Positions 42,408-50,272 of a DNA stretch of 64,000 nucleotides are shown here, piece after piece. The DNA lies in assembly GCF_001425045.1 (NCBI RefSeq), contig NZ_LMDJ01000002.1, positions 124,001 through 188,000 on the forward strand, given 5' to 3'. Made by a program: the position numbers and the translations under genes. How positions within the stretch are numbered: position 1 is the stretch's first letter; every line of letters begins with the position of its first letter. The notes under the pieces were generated by a model. The model did not search any database. It was not told the origin of the DNA and saw only the letters and a list, made by a program, of their open reading frames with translations. This DNA comes from Massilia sp. Root351 (GTDB lineage: Bacteria > Pseudomonadota > Gammaproteobacteria > Burkholderiales > Burkholderiaceae_D).

Positions 42408-43118
42408 TCAGCGCTTGCCGGTTGCCCGCCGGCGCTGCGTCAGGGCCATGCCGGCCAGGCCGGCGCCCAGCAGCAGCAGGCTGGCCGGCTCCGGCACTAC
42501 CGTGACGCCGGGATCGGAAACAACGGCGCCGATGCTGCCCTTGCCGCCCGCGGTCAGTGCCGGGGTCCAGCTGAAATCGGCCAGGGCCAGGCTGAGCGGG
42601 TTGTACGTCCCCAGCGGCGCGATGTCCTGGTCGAAGGCGGACACCAGGAAGTGCGACACGTAGCCGGTGAGCGGATCGTAGTCGCCGTCCAGGGTCAGGT
42701 CGAAGGACAGCACGCCGCCGAAGGTGGCGGTGTGCGACAGATAGTTGGAGGTGTCGTTGCGGAACTGGAAGCCGCCCGGCACCGCCGTCCAGCCGTAGTT
42801 CAGGTCCAGCGCGCCGAAGCCGGCCAGGTTGCTGACCACCGCGGTGGCCAGCGGCACGCCTGCGCTGGCGCTGAGCTGCATGTCCAGGTAACCGCTCGCC
42901 GCGCCGAAGGTGGACGTGTCGATGCTCACATGGATGGTGGCGGCGCTGGCCGGGGCGCTGCCGGCCGCCAGCGGCAAGGCCAGCGACAGTGCCAGCGCCG
43001 GCGCCAGCATCAGCTTGCGTGCCAGTGTCCGCGCCAGTTTCCGCGCCGGAGTCTGCGCAAGCGCGCGCAGCGCGGCGGAGAGCAGGTGCTGGCCCTGCTG
43101 TCGAATATTGAGTTTCAT
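42408..43118 (-). CDS. PEP-CTERM sorted exoprotein
   Basis: 236 residues. A long basic N-terminus precedes the signal peptide core (LAPALALSLALPLAAGSAPA), followed by a beta-rich body (IHVSIDTSTFGAASGYLDMQ; VLSFDLTLDGDYDPLTGYVS) and the terminal signal VPEPASLLLLGAGLAGMAL with TQRRRATGKR. The body resembles a recurring PEP-CTERM family of betaproteobacteria with no known activity. AGGAG precedes ATG 43118. It is 11 bases downstream of the giant lyase-like gene and in the same operon, paralleling the two other enzyme plus PEP-CTERM pairs in the window. Confidence 0.82.
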   Translation of the reverse strand: MKLNIRQQGQHLLSAALRALAQTPARKLARTLARKLMLAPALALSLALPLAAGSAPASAATIHVSIDTSTFGAASGYLDMQLSASAGVPLATAVVSNLAGFGALDLNYGWTAVPGGFQFRNDTSNYLSHTATFGGVLSFDLTLDGDYDPLTGYVSHFLVSAFDQDIAPLGTYNPLSLALADFSWTPALTAGGKGSIGAVVSDPGVTVVPEPASLLLLGAGLAGMALTQRRRATGKR

Positions 43119-43129
43119 GTCATGTCTCC

Positions 43130-46100
43130 TTAGAAGCTGCCTTTGTACAGCACGGGCGTGTAGGCGACCACGCTGCGTGCCGGGTTGGTGAAGGTCAGCG
43201 GCACGCTGACGGTGGCGCCGGCGTTCAGCGGGCCGGGCAGGGTGATGTAGGGTGCGCCGGCGTCGGTGCCGCTGGCATTGTCCAGCGTCAGCCCGGCGGT
43301 CAGGCCGGTCAGCTTCAGCTGCAGGGGGCCTGCAAGCGCCGCGCCGCCGGTGTTGGTCACCGTGACGCTGCCGAGGTACTTGCCGGTGGCGCGGTTGAGC
43401 AGGGCGCCTTGCTGCGTCATCTTCACGCTGGCGCTCACGTCCTGCGCGGCCATTTGCACACTGCCATGGAAGCGCACTTCGGACAGGTTGCCGAACCAGT
43501 TATTGCCGTTGAAGATGCGGATATAGCGGTAAGGCACGGCACCGGCCACCGGCAAGGTTTGCCAGTCCTGCGTCGTCACCGCCGCTGCGGTCAGGGTGGT
43601 CCAGCTGGCGTTGTCGTTCGAGCCCTGCACCACGGTGCCCTTGGCGCGCGCGGCCTGGTCCTGGCGGGCCGCCATTTCCACGCCGGTCAGCGTGGCCTGG
43701 TTGCCCGCCTTGAAGTCGAACGTGATGTAGCTGGCGGTGCCGAGATTGCCGGTGCCGGTGCGGTAGTCCGAGCTGGTGCCCAGGTTGGAGTCGAACAGCG
43801 AGTTCGTGATGGACAGCGTGGTGGCGGCCGGCCGGTTGACGGTGGAGTCGATCAGGGTGGCGATGCCGGTCACGTTCTTGATCACGTCCGCCTCGTCCAC
43901 CAGCGTCAGCAGGGTGCCGTCGGTGGTGGCCGTGTTCGGGTAGCCGTCCTTGCCGGCCTGCGTCTTGTAATTGATGGCGAAGCCCACCGCGCCCGGCGCC
44001 GAACCTTGCGGCAGCACCGCGCTGGCGGTGAAGTTGACGTTGTCGGTAGTGGCCACGGTGGCCGGCACGCCATGAATGGTGGCGCTGACGTTGCTGATGG
44101 CCTGCTTGGCCGTGAACGCCACCTTGACGGTGTTGCCCGGCACCACGCGGCCGCGCAGCGCCTGCGCCGACGACAGCGACGCGGCCGAGATCATGTTCAC
44201 CGACGCCACCGCGCCGTACAGGCGCACTTCGGACATGTTGCCATACCAGGCATTGCCGTTCACCACGCGGATGTAGCGGTATGGCTGCAGGCTGTTGATC
44301 TTCAAGGTCTGCCAGTCCGGCGAGCCGTTCGAGGCCGGGGAAATGGTGTCCCAGGCCGTGTTGTCGTTCGAGCCCTGCACCACGGTACCGTTGATGCGGC
44401 TTGCGTACTGGTCCTGCCGGCCAATCACCTCGACCCGGTCCAGGGTGGCCTGGCCACCGCCCTTGAAGTCGAACTTGAGCCAGCCGCCGTTGCCGGAGCC
44501 GTTGACGCGGAAGTCGGTGAAGCTGCCGAGGTTGTTGTCGAGCAGCAGCGTGGCCTGCGCCAGCACGTCGGCCTGGTTCCTGCCGCTGGAGTCGCTCAGG
44601 GCCGTCAGGCCGATCGGGTCGATCAGGCCGGTCTGGTCTGAGATGAACAGGGAGGTGTCGTCGGTGGTGAACAGGGTCGGCTCGGCGTCGACGCCGGCCG
44701 CCGTTTTGTAGTTGATGACGAATTTCACGGCGCCGGCCGGGGCGCTGGCGCTGGCGATCCAGGTGGCGGTCCAGTTCACGTTGTCGGTGGTGGAGACGGT
44801 TGCCGCCTGGCCCTGCACCATCACGTTGACGTTGTTGATGGCTTCCCTGGACTTGAAGGCCAGCTGCACCGTGTTGCCGGGAACGATGCGCTTCTTCAGG
44901 CTTTGCGCCGAGCTGATGGAAACCGACGCGATCTTGTTGACGGTTTCATGGCGCTGGCCGAAGATGCGGAATTCGCCCACTTCCAGGATGGCGTAGGTGG
45001 GCTGCACCATCTGCAGCTTGAAGAAGCGGAAGCGACGGTCCCTCAGCGCGTCCTGCACCGGCAGGGTCTGCATGTCGTCCGAGATCACGGTCAGGCCTGG
45101 CGTCAAGCGGGTCCAGTTCTCGTTGTCGTCGGAGCCGAACATGGCCACGCCGCCGATCCGTTCGGGGAAGCTGGCGCGCACCTGCATCTGGAAGCCCGAC
45201 GCCGAGGCCTTGAAGTCCGGGCCGAAGTCCATGATGTGCGCCAGGTTGGGCGCGTAGGTGCCGGGCGCGGTGGACCAGCTGGTCGGCGTGTTGTCCATCA
45301 ACAGCGGCACGGCGTTGCCGAAGGTGGAGGTCTTGAACATGTTACGGTAGTTCATGCTGCCGTCGGCCAGCAGCGGAGTCAGTTCCTGCAAGCCCTGCAC
45401 GGCGCTGTTCAGTGCCGCCAGCTTTTGCTGGAACACCGCGTCGCTGGCGCTGGCGGCCGCGCCTGCAATGTCGGCATAGGCCGCGTTGTAGGTCTCCAGC
45501 GTGGACGCCACGTACAGCGTCCCGGCCTTGTAGGCGGCATTGACGGCAGTGATGGCGCCCTGGCGGTCGCCCGCCACGGTGATCTGCACGAGCTTGCTGG
45601 TGATGGTGGTGCCGTCCGAGGTGGTGATGACAAAGCTGTAGCTGCCCGCCTGCGCCGGCAGCCAGGAGAAGGCGCCGGTGGCGGTGTCGAAGGTGGCGCC
45701 GGCCGGCAGGTTGTCCACCTGGTAGGTCAGCACGTCGCCCGCGCCGGCGTCGGTGGCGGCAAAACTGTGGTTGATGGCGGCGCTGGAGCTGGCGTAAGTC
45801 ACCAGGTTCAGGTCCGCGTCGCCGCCGGTGAACACGGGCGTGGTGAAGCTGCCGCCCTGCACGTTGATATGGTCGATGTCGACCCGCGTGCCGGCGCCCT
45901 TGACAGTGAGGTACTGCACGTCGCCCAGGCCGTGGTAGGCGTCCAGCGTGTAATTCACGTAGCGCCACTGGCCGTTGGTGTTAGGCAGCGCCACGGATTC
46001 GTCGAACGCTTCCAGTGTGGCCACGCCGTTGGTGCGGATCTTGAAGGCGATGCTCTTCGAACCATGGCCGTAGCCGACCACGGCCAGCCTGGCGCCGGTG

Positions 46101-47644
46101 GCGGTGGTATTGATCTGCAGGAAAGACGCGGTCTCGTCCTGCATGGCAGTCACGTCGCCATCGAGTACCGTGAAGCGGTCTTCCACTTCGCGGTAAGGAT
46201 CGGCGATGGGCTTGACCAGCAGCTGGCCGCCTTCGGCGTCGGCCGCCGCAGGCGGGATGAAGAGCCAGTAGTCGCCGCCGCCGTCCACGCCGTCCCAGTT
46301 GTAGCTGGTGCGCAGCGAGAACATGTGGCTGAGGTAGGGCGCGCGCTGCGCCATGTCCACCCCTTTGACATACTTGTAATAGTAATAGGGTTCCCACAGG
46401 CTGGAGAACATGCGGCCCCGGTAGCCGCCGGCGATTTCTCGGTAGACCACGGTGGGCACGCCGTTGGCATCGGTATGCGAAGCGGTGGGGACCCAGGGCG
46501 TGTCGTAGCCGGTCATGTAGCGGCCGAAGAAGTCGGCCGCGTCCAGGATGCGGTCGTTCAGGAATTCATAGGGGCCGACCGCTTCCGGCGCGGTGGAGAC
46601 CGTGCCGTCGGCCGGATCGACCTTGGTGCCCTGGGCGTTCAGCAGGCGCGCCAGGATGCCGGCGTTGGTGATGTCGCCGCCGCCGTGGGCCTGGTCGCGG
46701 CCCATTTCAACGTGCTGCACCACCGGCGTGACGGCCTCGCCGGTCAGGTCGTTCTTCTCCACCAGGCGGAACAGCGCCTTGATGGCGCCGTTCTGGCCCT
46801 GGTCCACCGCCGTCCTGTTCACGGTGAACCATTCCACGCCCTCGTTGTAGCGCGCGCGGTTGCCGCTGAAGATATAGCCCGACATCGCGCCCAGCAGCGG
46901 ATACAGGTGCTGGTTCATGAAGCGGTAGTTGGTGTGCTGGAAGGTCTCGATGACCGGGTTGATCAGGTTGTTGGTGAAGTTGGCGGTGTCCTGTTCGGTC
47001 CACTCGAGCGCGGCCGTCTGGCAACTGGTGTAGCGCATGATCTCGGCGGCGGCCGCCATGCGGCTGAGCGGGATGCCGGTGTGGATATGCGAATCGACGA
47101 AGTAGGCATACTGCGCCGGGTCCATCTGCGCCCAGATGCGCAGGATGCGCATGGTGTTGGCGCGGTAGGTCTCGTCGCCGGTGATGTAGTAGAGCAGGGC
47201 CTGGGTGTAGGCCTTCAGGCCGTCGGCGATGAATTTCGAGTTGAAGCCCTGGCTGCTGAAGGCCAGGCTGCCGGGTTTGGTCGGATCGCTGCCCTGGTTG
47301 CTGGAGGTGACGGTCTTGGACGCGGCGGGCGATAGCAGCATGGCGTTGAAGTGCGTATTCCACGGCTCCTTTTGCGCCAGCACCTGGGCCCGCACGTTTT
47401 CCAGCATTTCCCTGGTCAGGCCCACGCCGGGGTGCTTGAAGCCGTTGGCGTCGATGCTTTCGGCGATGGTGGGCTGATAGGCGGTGGCCAGCGTTTCTAT
47501 GGTGTCGGCGGCGCTGGCGCTGGGCGGCAGCAGTGGCCCCATCAGGCCCAGCGCGAGCAGCAGTGCGGCAATGGCGGTGGGCTGGAAGGTGGGCTGAAGG
47601 GCGGGCACAGGCGTGCGCGCGCCCCGCGATCCGAGTCTTTTCAT
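43130..47644 (-). CDS. Giant secreted alginate-lyase-fold protein with multiple binding modules
   Basis: 1504 residues. After the signal peptide (about 46), residues 70-430 look like the alpha-helical alginate_lyase fold (HPGVGLTREMLENVRAQV, GFNSKFIADGLKAYTQALLY, EMGRDQAHGGGDITNAGILA). Next are a CBM-like region (480-600), a putative Ig-like domain (605-690, DNLPAGATFDTATGAFSWLP), a helical FIVAR-like stretch (690-745) and a first discoidin-like domain. Two copies of an Ig-like plus F5/8-type-C-like module follow (about 918-1165 and 1165-1400), and a C-terminal NEW3-like domain. It is a cell-surface or extracellular polysaccharide-degrading enzyme of undetermined substrate. ATG 47644 has GGGAAG upstream; two operator-like palindromes precede it. 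Confidence 0.8.
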   Translation of the reverse strand: MKRLGSRGARTPVPALQPTFQPTAIAALLLALGLMGPLLPPSASAADTIETLATAYQPTIAESIDANGFKHPGVGLTREMLENVRAQVLAQKEPWNTHFNAMLLSPAASKTVTSSNQGSDPTKPGSLAFSSQGFNSKFIADGLKAYTQALLYYITGDETYRANTMRILRIWAQMDPAQYAYFVDSHIHTGIPLSRMAAAAEIMRYTSCQTAALEWTEQDTANFTNNLINPVIETFQHTNYRFMNQHLYPLLGAMSGYIFSGNRARYNEGVEWFTVNRTAVDQGQNGAIKALFRLVEKNDLTGEAVTPVVQHVEMGRDQAHGGGDITNAGILARLLNAQGTKVDPADGTVSTAPEAVGPYEFLNDRILDAADFFGRYMTGYDTPWVPTASHTDANGVPTVVYREIAGGYRGRMFSSLWEPYYYYKYVKGVDMAQRAPYLSHMFSLRTSYNWDGVDGGGDYWLFIPPAAADAEGGQLLVKPIADPYREVEDRFTVLDGDVTAMQDETASFLQINTTATGARLAVVGYGHGSKSIAFKIRTNGVATLEAFDESVALPNTNGQWRYVNYTLDAYHGLGDVQYLTVKGAGTRVDIDHINVQGGSFTTPVFTGGDADLNLVTYASSSAAINHSFAATDAGAGDVLTYQVDNLPAGATFDTATGAFSWLPAQAGSYSFVITTSDGTTITSKLVQITVAGDRQGAITAVNAAYKAGTLYVASTLETYNAAYADIAGAAASASDAVFQQKLAALNSAVQGLQELTPLLADGSMNYRNMFKTSTFGNAVPLLMDNTPTSWSTAPGTYAPNLAHIMDFGPDFKASASGFQMQVRASFPERIGGVAMFGSDDNENWTRLTPGLTVISDDMQTLPVQDALRDRRFRFFKLQMVQPTYAILEVGEFRIFGQRHETVNKIASVSISSAQSLKKRIVPGNTVQLAFKSREAINNVNVMVQGQAATVSTTDNVNWTATWIASASAPAGAVKFVINYKTAAGVDAEPTLFTTDDTSLFISDQTGLIDPIGLTALSDSSGRNQADVLAQATLLLDNNLGSFTDFRVNGSGNGGWLKFDFKGGGQATLDRVEVIGRQDQYASRINGTVVQGSNDNTAWDTISPASNGSPDWQTLKINSLQPYRYIRVVNGNAWYGNMSEVRLYGAVASVNMISAASLSSAQALRGRVVPGNTVKVAFTAKQAISNVSATIHGVPATVATTDNVNFTASAVLPQGSAPGAVGFAINYKTQAGKDGYPNTATTDGTLLTLVDEADVIKNVTGIATLIDSTVNRPAATTLSITNSLFDSNLGTSSDYRTGTGNLGTASYITFDFKAGNQATLTGVEMAARQDQAARAKGTVVQGSNDNASWTTLTAAAVTTQDWQTLPVAGAVPYRYIRIFNGNNWFGNLSEVRFHGSVQMAAQDVSASVKMTQQGALLNRATGKYLGSVTVTNTGGAALAGPLQLKLTGLTAGLTLDNASGTDAGAPYITLPGPLNAGATVSVPLTFTNPARSVVAYTPVLYKGSF
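43450..44930 (-). repeat. Internal duplication of a roughly 740-base module
   Basis: Two consecutive segments of the 1504-residue protein share the frame SSAQ-L--R-VPGNTV, TTDNVN, INYKT-AG and TVVQGSNDN, in the same order. At DNA level a shared stretch including TCGTTCGAGCCCTGCACCAC recurs near 43615 and 44365. Boundaries are approximate. Confidence 0.75.
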
Positions 47645-47706
47645 GGTTGCTTCCCTGTCTCTTTTATAAGTTGTTGTATGGTGAAACGAATCCGCCGGCG
47701 CCGTCT

Positions 47707-47718
47707 GTTATCGATAAC
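47707..47718. promoter_or_regulatory. Second-class LacI operator GTTATCGATAAC before giant lyase gene
   Basis: A perfect 12-base palindrome lies 63 bases upstream of the start at 47644. It matches the two sites around 50.0-50.2 kb exactly, so the regulator encoded at 56519 is the likely ligand (inference). Confidence 0.65.
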
Positions 47719-47797
47719 GAGGATTCTCGCCAATTCTATCCAATTGTTGCAGGCCTGATGTATTCCTTTTTTACCGGCCTGCAACGGATATTTATGG

Positions 47798-47809
47798 CTT
47801 ATCGATAAC
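47798..47809. promoter_or_regulatory. Second-class LacI operator, upstream copy
   Basis: CTTATCGATAAC keeps the perfect TTATCGATAA core but loses one outer base. It is 91 bases from the copy at 47707 (near nine helical turns), a spacing suited to looping. It lies immediately past the stop of the next gene at 47819. Confidence 0.55.
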
Positions 47810-47818
47810 GATGCACCG

Positions 47819-49999
47819 TCAAGCCGTCATTAGCGCCGCCACCGCCGCGGCGCTGAGGGCGCCCCGGTAAATGCGGAAATCGTCTATCTTGCCGTTGAAG
47901 TAGGGGTCGGGATACTGCGACCGGCCGATCCAGTTCTGGCTGGTGCTGCCCAGCCGGAACGGGGCCAGGAACATGTCGGCGTTGTTGCCGGCCACTGCGC
48001 CGTTTACATACAACGTGGCGTTTTTCCCCGACAGCGTGACCGCCACGTGCGCCCATTGCCCGGTGGGCAGCGCGGCGCTGCCGTTGACGGAGCGCTCGCC
48101 GTAGCCGCCGTTGACGGTCATGGCGAAGCGCAGCACGCCGGTGTTCGAGCGCGCCGTCAGCATCATGTAGTCGCCGGTGCCGTTGCCGAAGTCGAAAATG
48201 CGCTCCCAGTTGCGGGCGGCGTTCCAGTAGACCCAGGCGGCGATGGTGAAGTCGCCCACGTCCGTCATCAGGTCGGCCGGCAGGCTGACGTAGCCGGTGC
48301 TGCCGTTGAGCGCGACTGCGTTGGCCTGCTTGCCGGCCACCCAGCTGGCGCCGCCCATCAGCGTGCCGGGGTGGCCGTTGCCGCTGGCGTCGGCGGCAAC
48401 GGCGCCGCTGGCCGCGTCGAAGGGCAGGCAGGTGTGCAGCGGCGTGCCGGTGATGGCGCGCGCTTCGTTGGAGGCGGCTGTGGCGCCCGACGGCGTGGAC
48501 GCGGTGACCACGTAGTAGTAGGTGCCGGCGGCCAGGCCGCTGTCGGTCCAGGTGAGCAGGCCGGTGATGCCGCTGGCCACGGTGGTGTACGGGCCGCCCG
48601 CCACGGTGGCGCGCTTGACCGTGTAGCCGGTGGCGTAGGCGCTGCCCCACCAGGAAAGCACCACCGCGCCGCCGCTGATATCGGCGCTCAGGCCGCTGGG
48701 CGCGGCGCCGCCGGCAATGGGGTCCAGGCCGCAGGTCAGCGTGCCGTAGCCCAGCTGGTCGTAACCGCCGCTGGTGGAGCCGGAGCCGCCGCCTTCTGGC
48801 TGGATCAGCAGCGCGAACTGTTTGGACCAGGGCGCGGCCAGGCCCTTGCGGTTCACGTAGTGGTTGTACACCAGCGCCCAGCAGGGCCGCTGGTTGCCGA
48901 TGCCGGCGGTGGAGAAGCCGGTCTGGTTCACATTGTCCACATTGTTATAGGTAACGTAGGGCACGCTGTAGTACGTGGTGCCGGACTGGATCAGGTTGGC
49001 CTTGGCCACATACTCGGCCGCCATCAGGAAGCGGTTGTTGTCGTAGCCATACAGGTCCACGCCCTGGTTCCAGGCCATCTCGCACAGGGCTCCCATCAGC
49101 GCGATGCCGAGCGTGTTGTGGCCCTGGTCGCGGCCGGACTCCTGCCACTGGCCAAGGTAGCCAGGGTGCACGTAGTACACCGCCTTGCCGATGGCGCCGT
49201 TGCCGGCGCCGCTCTTGAAGTAGGTGACCGCTTCGTCGAACAGCGCCTGCTCGTCGCACAGCACGCCGATGGCCATGATGGAGGCCATGTTGCACACGTC
49301 CCAGTTGGCCCAGTAGTGGGTGGCTTCGGTGTTGTTGTGGCGGATCAGGAAGTCGTGGTTGATGGGGTAGAAGATGTTGCGCATCATGCCCTGGAAGCGG
49401 ATGAAGTCGGCCGCCGCCCAGCCGCTGTAGCTGCGCATCATCTCGCCGGCGTTGGCGAACTCGTAGCCGTAGATGCCGGCCGCCAGCTGGGAATCGGTGG
49501 TGCCGCTGATGGCGGTGAGGGTGGCGGACCAGCCGTTCATGATCTGTACCGCCTTGTCGGCGTAGGCGCTGTCGCCGGAGATTTTCCAGCGCAGCGCGCA
49601 GGCGTAGGCGGCGGCCACGTCGTTAAACAGCTTGCTGTAGTTCTGCGGATGGACGCCGTCGTCGCCCCGGTAGACCACCGCCTGGGGCGAGGCCACGTAG
49701 GACAACTGCGCGTGCGGGTTGGCGGTCAGCTTGTCCCAGCTGCCTTTCCATGGCTGGGTGTTGTACTTTTGCATCATCCGGTTGAAGTCGGCCTGGGTGT
49801 GCAGCAGGCCGGGGTGGGCGAAGCCGGTGGCCGTTGCGCCCAGCAGGCGCGGGGCCTGCGCCGGCTGCGCGGCTTCAAAGACGGAACCGCCGCAGCCGGC
49901 CAGGGCCAGTGCGCCCAGGCTGTAGAGGAAACTGCGGCGCGGGAGGTCGGTTCCGTCCTGCTCCCTGGATTGCGCGTGCGCCGATCTTGGTGCTGTCAT
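47819..49999 (-). CDS. Tat-exported lipoprotein with alginate-lyase-like, FN3 and LamG domains
   Basis: 726 residues. The N-terminus has a twin-arginine motif (PRRSFLYSLGALALAGCGG) and a lipobox with Cys36, so it is probably folded before export and lipid-anchored. Residues 50-415 resemble the alginate_lyase fold (HPGLLHTQADFNRMMQKYNT, HYWANWDVCNMASIMAIGVL, QWQESGRDQGHNTLGIALMG). An FN3-like domain (about 445-535) and a C-terminal LamG/concanavalin-like domain (540-726, DFTIAAWVYWNAARNWERIF) follow. ATG 49999 has GGAGACAGACAG before it. It is transcribed divergently from the TonB receptor gene. Substrate not determinable, but shared operators link it to the giant lyase-fold protein. Confidence 0.82.
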   Translation of the reverse strand: MTAPRSAHAQSREQDGTDLPRRSFLYSLGALALAGCGGSVFEAAQPAQAPRLLGATATGFAHPGLLHTQADFNRMMQKYNTQPWKGSWDKLTANPHAQLSYVASPQAVVYRGDDGVHPQNYSKLFNDVAAAYACALRWKISGDSAYADKAVQIMNGWSATLTAISGTTDSQLAAGIYGYEFANAGEMMRSYSGWAAADFIRFQGMMRNIFYPINHDFLIRHNNTEATHYWANWDVCNMASIMAIGVLCDEQALFDEAVTYFKSGAGNGAIGKAVYYVHPGYLGQWQESGRDQGHNTLGIALMGALCEMAWNQGVDLYGYDNNRFLMAAEYVAKANLIQSGTTYYSVPYVTYNNVDNVNQTGFSTAGIGNQRPCWALVYNHYVNRKGLAAPWSKQFALLIQPEGGGSGSTSGGYDQLGYGTLTCGLDPIAGGAAPSGLSADISGGAVVLSWWGSAYATGYTVKRATVAGGPYTTVASGITGLLTWTDSGLAAGTYYYVVTASTPSGATAASNEARAITGTPLHTCLPFDAASGAVAADASGNGHPGTLMGGASWVAGKQANAVALNGSTGYVSLPADLMTDVGDFTIAAWVYWNAARNWERIFDFGNGTGDYMMLTARSNTGVLRFAMTVNGGYGERSVNGSAALPTGQWAHVAVTLSGKNATLYVNGAVAGNNADMFLAPFRLGSTSQNWIGRSQYPDPYFNGKIDDFRIYRGALSAAAVAALMTA

Positions 50000-50019
50000 C
50001 TGTCTGTCTCCATAAGTGT

Positions 50020-50033
50020 TGTTATCGATAACA
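50020..50033. promoter_or_regulatory. Second-class LacI operator before Tat-lipoprotein gene
   Basis: TGTTATCGATAACA is a perfect 14-base palindrome, 21 bases from the start codon at 49999, a position fit for repression. Confidence 0.7.
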
Positions 50034-50162
50034 TTCCGTGGCACAATGATTTGTGCAAAATCATTCTAGGTAGCCGCCGACACAAACACGTATAGCATTT
50101 CGTCAAAAATGCATATCGATTTGGGATAGCTGCTCAAAATTTTCTGTGCTACCATCGTTTCT

Positions 50163-50174
50163 GTTATCGATAAC
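50163..50174. promoter_or_regulatory. Second-class LacI operator before TonB receptor gene
   Basis: GTTATCGATAAC, perfect 12-base palindrome, lies 99 bases upstream of the receptor start and 142 bases from the copy at 50021. The rest of the 273-base intergenic region is AT-richer than its surroundings, as expected for two divergent promoters. Confidence 0.68.
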
Positions 50175-50272
50175 TTGCAGCATCCGGTAGCAGGGGTAAG
50201 ACCAAGAAACGAGGGACTGATTGAAGCAAGCACGCGCTGTAAAGCGCGAAACTAGAATAATTGGAGACAGAA

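Noticed and set aside
44903..47335. 810-codon plus-strand frame antisense to the giant lyase-fold gene
   Set aside because: Shadow of a GC-rich coding region; the composition is dominated by Gly, His, Val and Arg.
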